Positions 63,234 to 64,000 of a stretch of DNA of 64,000 bases are shown piece after piece; position 1 is the first letter of the stretch; each line of letters starts with the position of its first letter. The DNA comes from Microcoleus sp. FACHB-68. GTDB taxonomy: Bacteria > Cyanobacteriota > Cyanobacteriia > Cyanobacteriales > Oscillatoriaceae. The position numbers were made by a program, and so were the translations under genes. Where the stretch lies: the NCBI RefSeq assembly GCF_014695715.1, contig NZ_JACJOT010000003.1:248001-312000 (forward strand), in the 5' to 3' direction. Below the pieces are notes generated by a model. It ran no database searches, was not told the DNA's origin, and was given only the letters and a program-made list of their open reading frames with translations.

Positions 63234-64000
63234 ATGGCTATTGGCTACCTCGCCCTTGTTCTACACGCCCATCTTCCCTTTGTCCGACACCCTGAAAGTG
63301 ATTATGTATTAGAAGAAGAATGGCTATATGAAGCCATCACAGAAACCTACATTCCTTTACTGCGAGTATTTGAAGGATTAAAGCAAGACGGCATTGACTT
63401 CAAAATAACCATGAGCATGACACCGCCATTGGTGTCAATGCTGCGCGATCCACTACTGCAAGAACGCTACAGCGAACACTTGGCCAAACTTGAAGAACTG
63501 GCCGAGATGGAAGTTGAACATAACAAACATAATGGCCATATCCGCTACCTTGCCGAGCACTACGCCACAGAGTTTCACGAAGCTCGCGAGTATTGGGAGC
63601 ATCATAAAGGCGATCTTGTTAGCGCCTTCAAGCAGTTCTCAGACACTAACAATCTAGAAATCATCACCTGCGGGGCGACCCACGGCTACCTGCCGCTGAT
63701 GAAAATGTATCCCCAGGCAGTTTGGTCGCAAATTCAAGTTGCCTGCGAACACTACGAAGAAAACTTTGGCAGGTCTCCTAAAGGAATTTGGCTGCCGGAA
63801 TGCGCCTACTATGAAGGGCTAGACCGGATGCTTGCCGATGCCGGCTTGCGTTATTTCCTCACTGATGGCCACGGCATCCTCTATGCGCGTCCCCGCCCAC
63901 GCTTTGGCACCTACGCCCCCATCTATACTGAGTGTGGCGTCGCTGCCTTCGGTCGCGATCATGAATCCTCACAACAAGTTTGGTCGTCTGAAGTCGGCTA
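63234..64000 (+). CDS. GH57-type 1,4-alpha-glucan branching enzyme, N-terminal part (3' end outside window)
   Basis: The ATG at 63234 opens a frame that runs off the window after 255 codons. GH57 marks are visible: region 1 with HAHLPFVRHP, a GATHGYLPL segment, and GIWLPECAY, whose Glu is the catalytic nucleophile position of GH57 branching enzymes. The visible part corresponds to the first half of the (beta/alpha)7 barrel; the acid Asp and the C-terminal domain lie outside. Expected role: placing alpha-1,6 branches in glycogen. Confidence 0.9.
   Translation, partial: MAIGYLALVLHAHLPFVRHPESDYVLEEEWLYEAITETYIPLLRVFEGLKQDGIDFKITMSMTPPLVSMLRDPLLQERYSEHLAKLEELAEMEVEHNKHNGHIRYLAEHYATEFHEAREYWEHHKGDLVSAFKQFSDTNNLEIITCGATHGYLPLMKMYPQAVWSQIQVACEHYEENFGRSPKGIWLPECAYYEGLDRMLADAGLRYFLTDGHGILYARPRPRFGTYAPIYTECGVAAFGRDHESSQQVWSSEVG

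Noticed and set aside
1-64000. tRNA, rRNA, tmRNA, RNase P RNA or CRISPR repeats
   Set aside because: No cloverleaf with a GTTCGAATC-type arm, no regularly spaced repeats with unique spacers and no rRNA sequence were found by eye; small RNAs cannot be ruled out.

Overview
The window comes from a cyanobacterium, most likely a filamentous one. Evidence: a ferredoxin / 4-vinyl-reductase-domain / phycobilisome-like gene group of the kind found next to photosystem II assembly genes in Synechocystis, an Ssp-type intein in dnaB, rplI next to dnaB, many large signalling proteins (caspase-like, CHAT, Ser/Thr kinase, PEP-CTERM), HIP1 octamers (GCGATCGC) and short tandem repeats of the STRR type. A second palindrome, GCCGGC, is strikingly frequent throughout. 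No tRNA, rRNA, CRISPR array, prophage or intact insertion sequence was seen.

Layout. 1-2.5 kb: the end of a histidine kinase and a catalytically dead caspase-like protein. 2.8-6.5 kb: two V4R proteins, two phycobilisome-like globins, a small unknown and an adrenodoxin-type ferredoxin. 6.6-9.15 kb: a gene-poor scrap region (aspartic protease pair, Rpn-nuclease remnant, EF-hand protein, C-rich tandem repeat) flanked by two 144-bp direct copies of the 3' end of the next gene. 9.15-19.5 kb: an exopolysaccharide locus (GH2-like protein, Wzy/O-antigen ligase, Wza-like exporter, Wzc-like tyrosine kinase). 19.8-22.4 kb: an SpkG-like kinase and a third phycobilisome-like protein that keeps the bilin-type cysteine. 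22.6-23.4 kb: an orphan toxin/immunity pair. 24-32.5 kb: an ABC1 kinase, a small membrane protein, and a glycan block (GT10, ABC exporter, two GT4). 32.5-45.6 kb: housekeeping genes (gloB, rplI, dnaB with intein, FKBP, a sensor kinase, a ribbon-helix-helix protein, lepA) and a UDP-xylose pair (uxs, ugd). 45.7-48.3 kb: chromate transporter and pentapeptide-repeat protein. 48.4-60.4 kb: a signalling/conflict region with a kinase-VIT-vWA-PEP-CTERM protein, an AT-rich ATPase/nuclease pair, a K+ channel, an active-site-intact caspase and a TPR-CHAT protease. 60.5-64 kb: small proteins, an EcsC-like protein and the start of a GH57 branching enzyme.

How the genes fit together. The 9-19 kb and 26-32 kb blocks plus uxs/ugd could make sugar nucleotides, assemble and export an extracellular glycan. 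The ferredoxin/V4R/phycobilisome-like genes and the SpkG-like kinase resemble one Synechocystis cluster that here is split by the polysaccharide locus. The most unusual items are an ABC exporter whose C-terminus is a histidine-kinase dimerisation domain with the phospho-acceptor His replaced by Tyr, a candidate two-gene ATPase/PD-(D/E)xK defence module, and a receptor-like kinase ending in a PEP-CTERM signal. All functional statements are read from motifs; no database search was possible.
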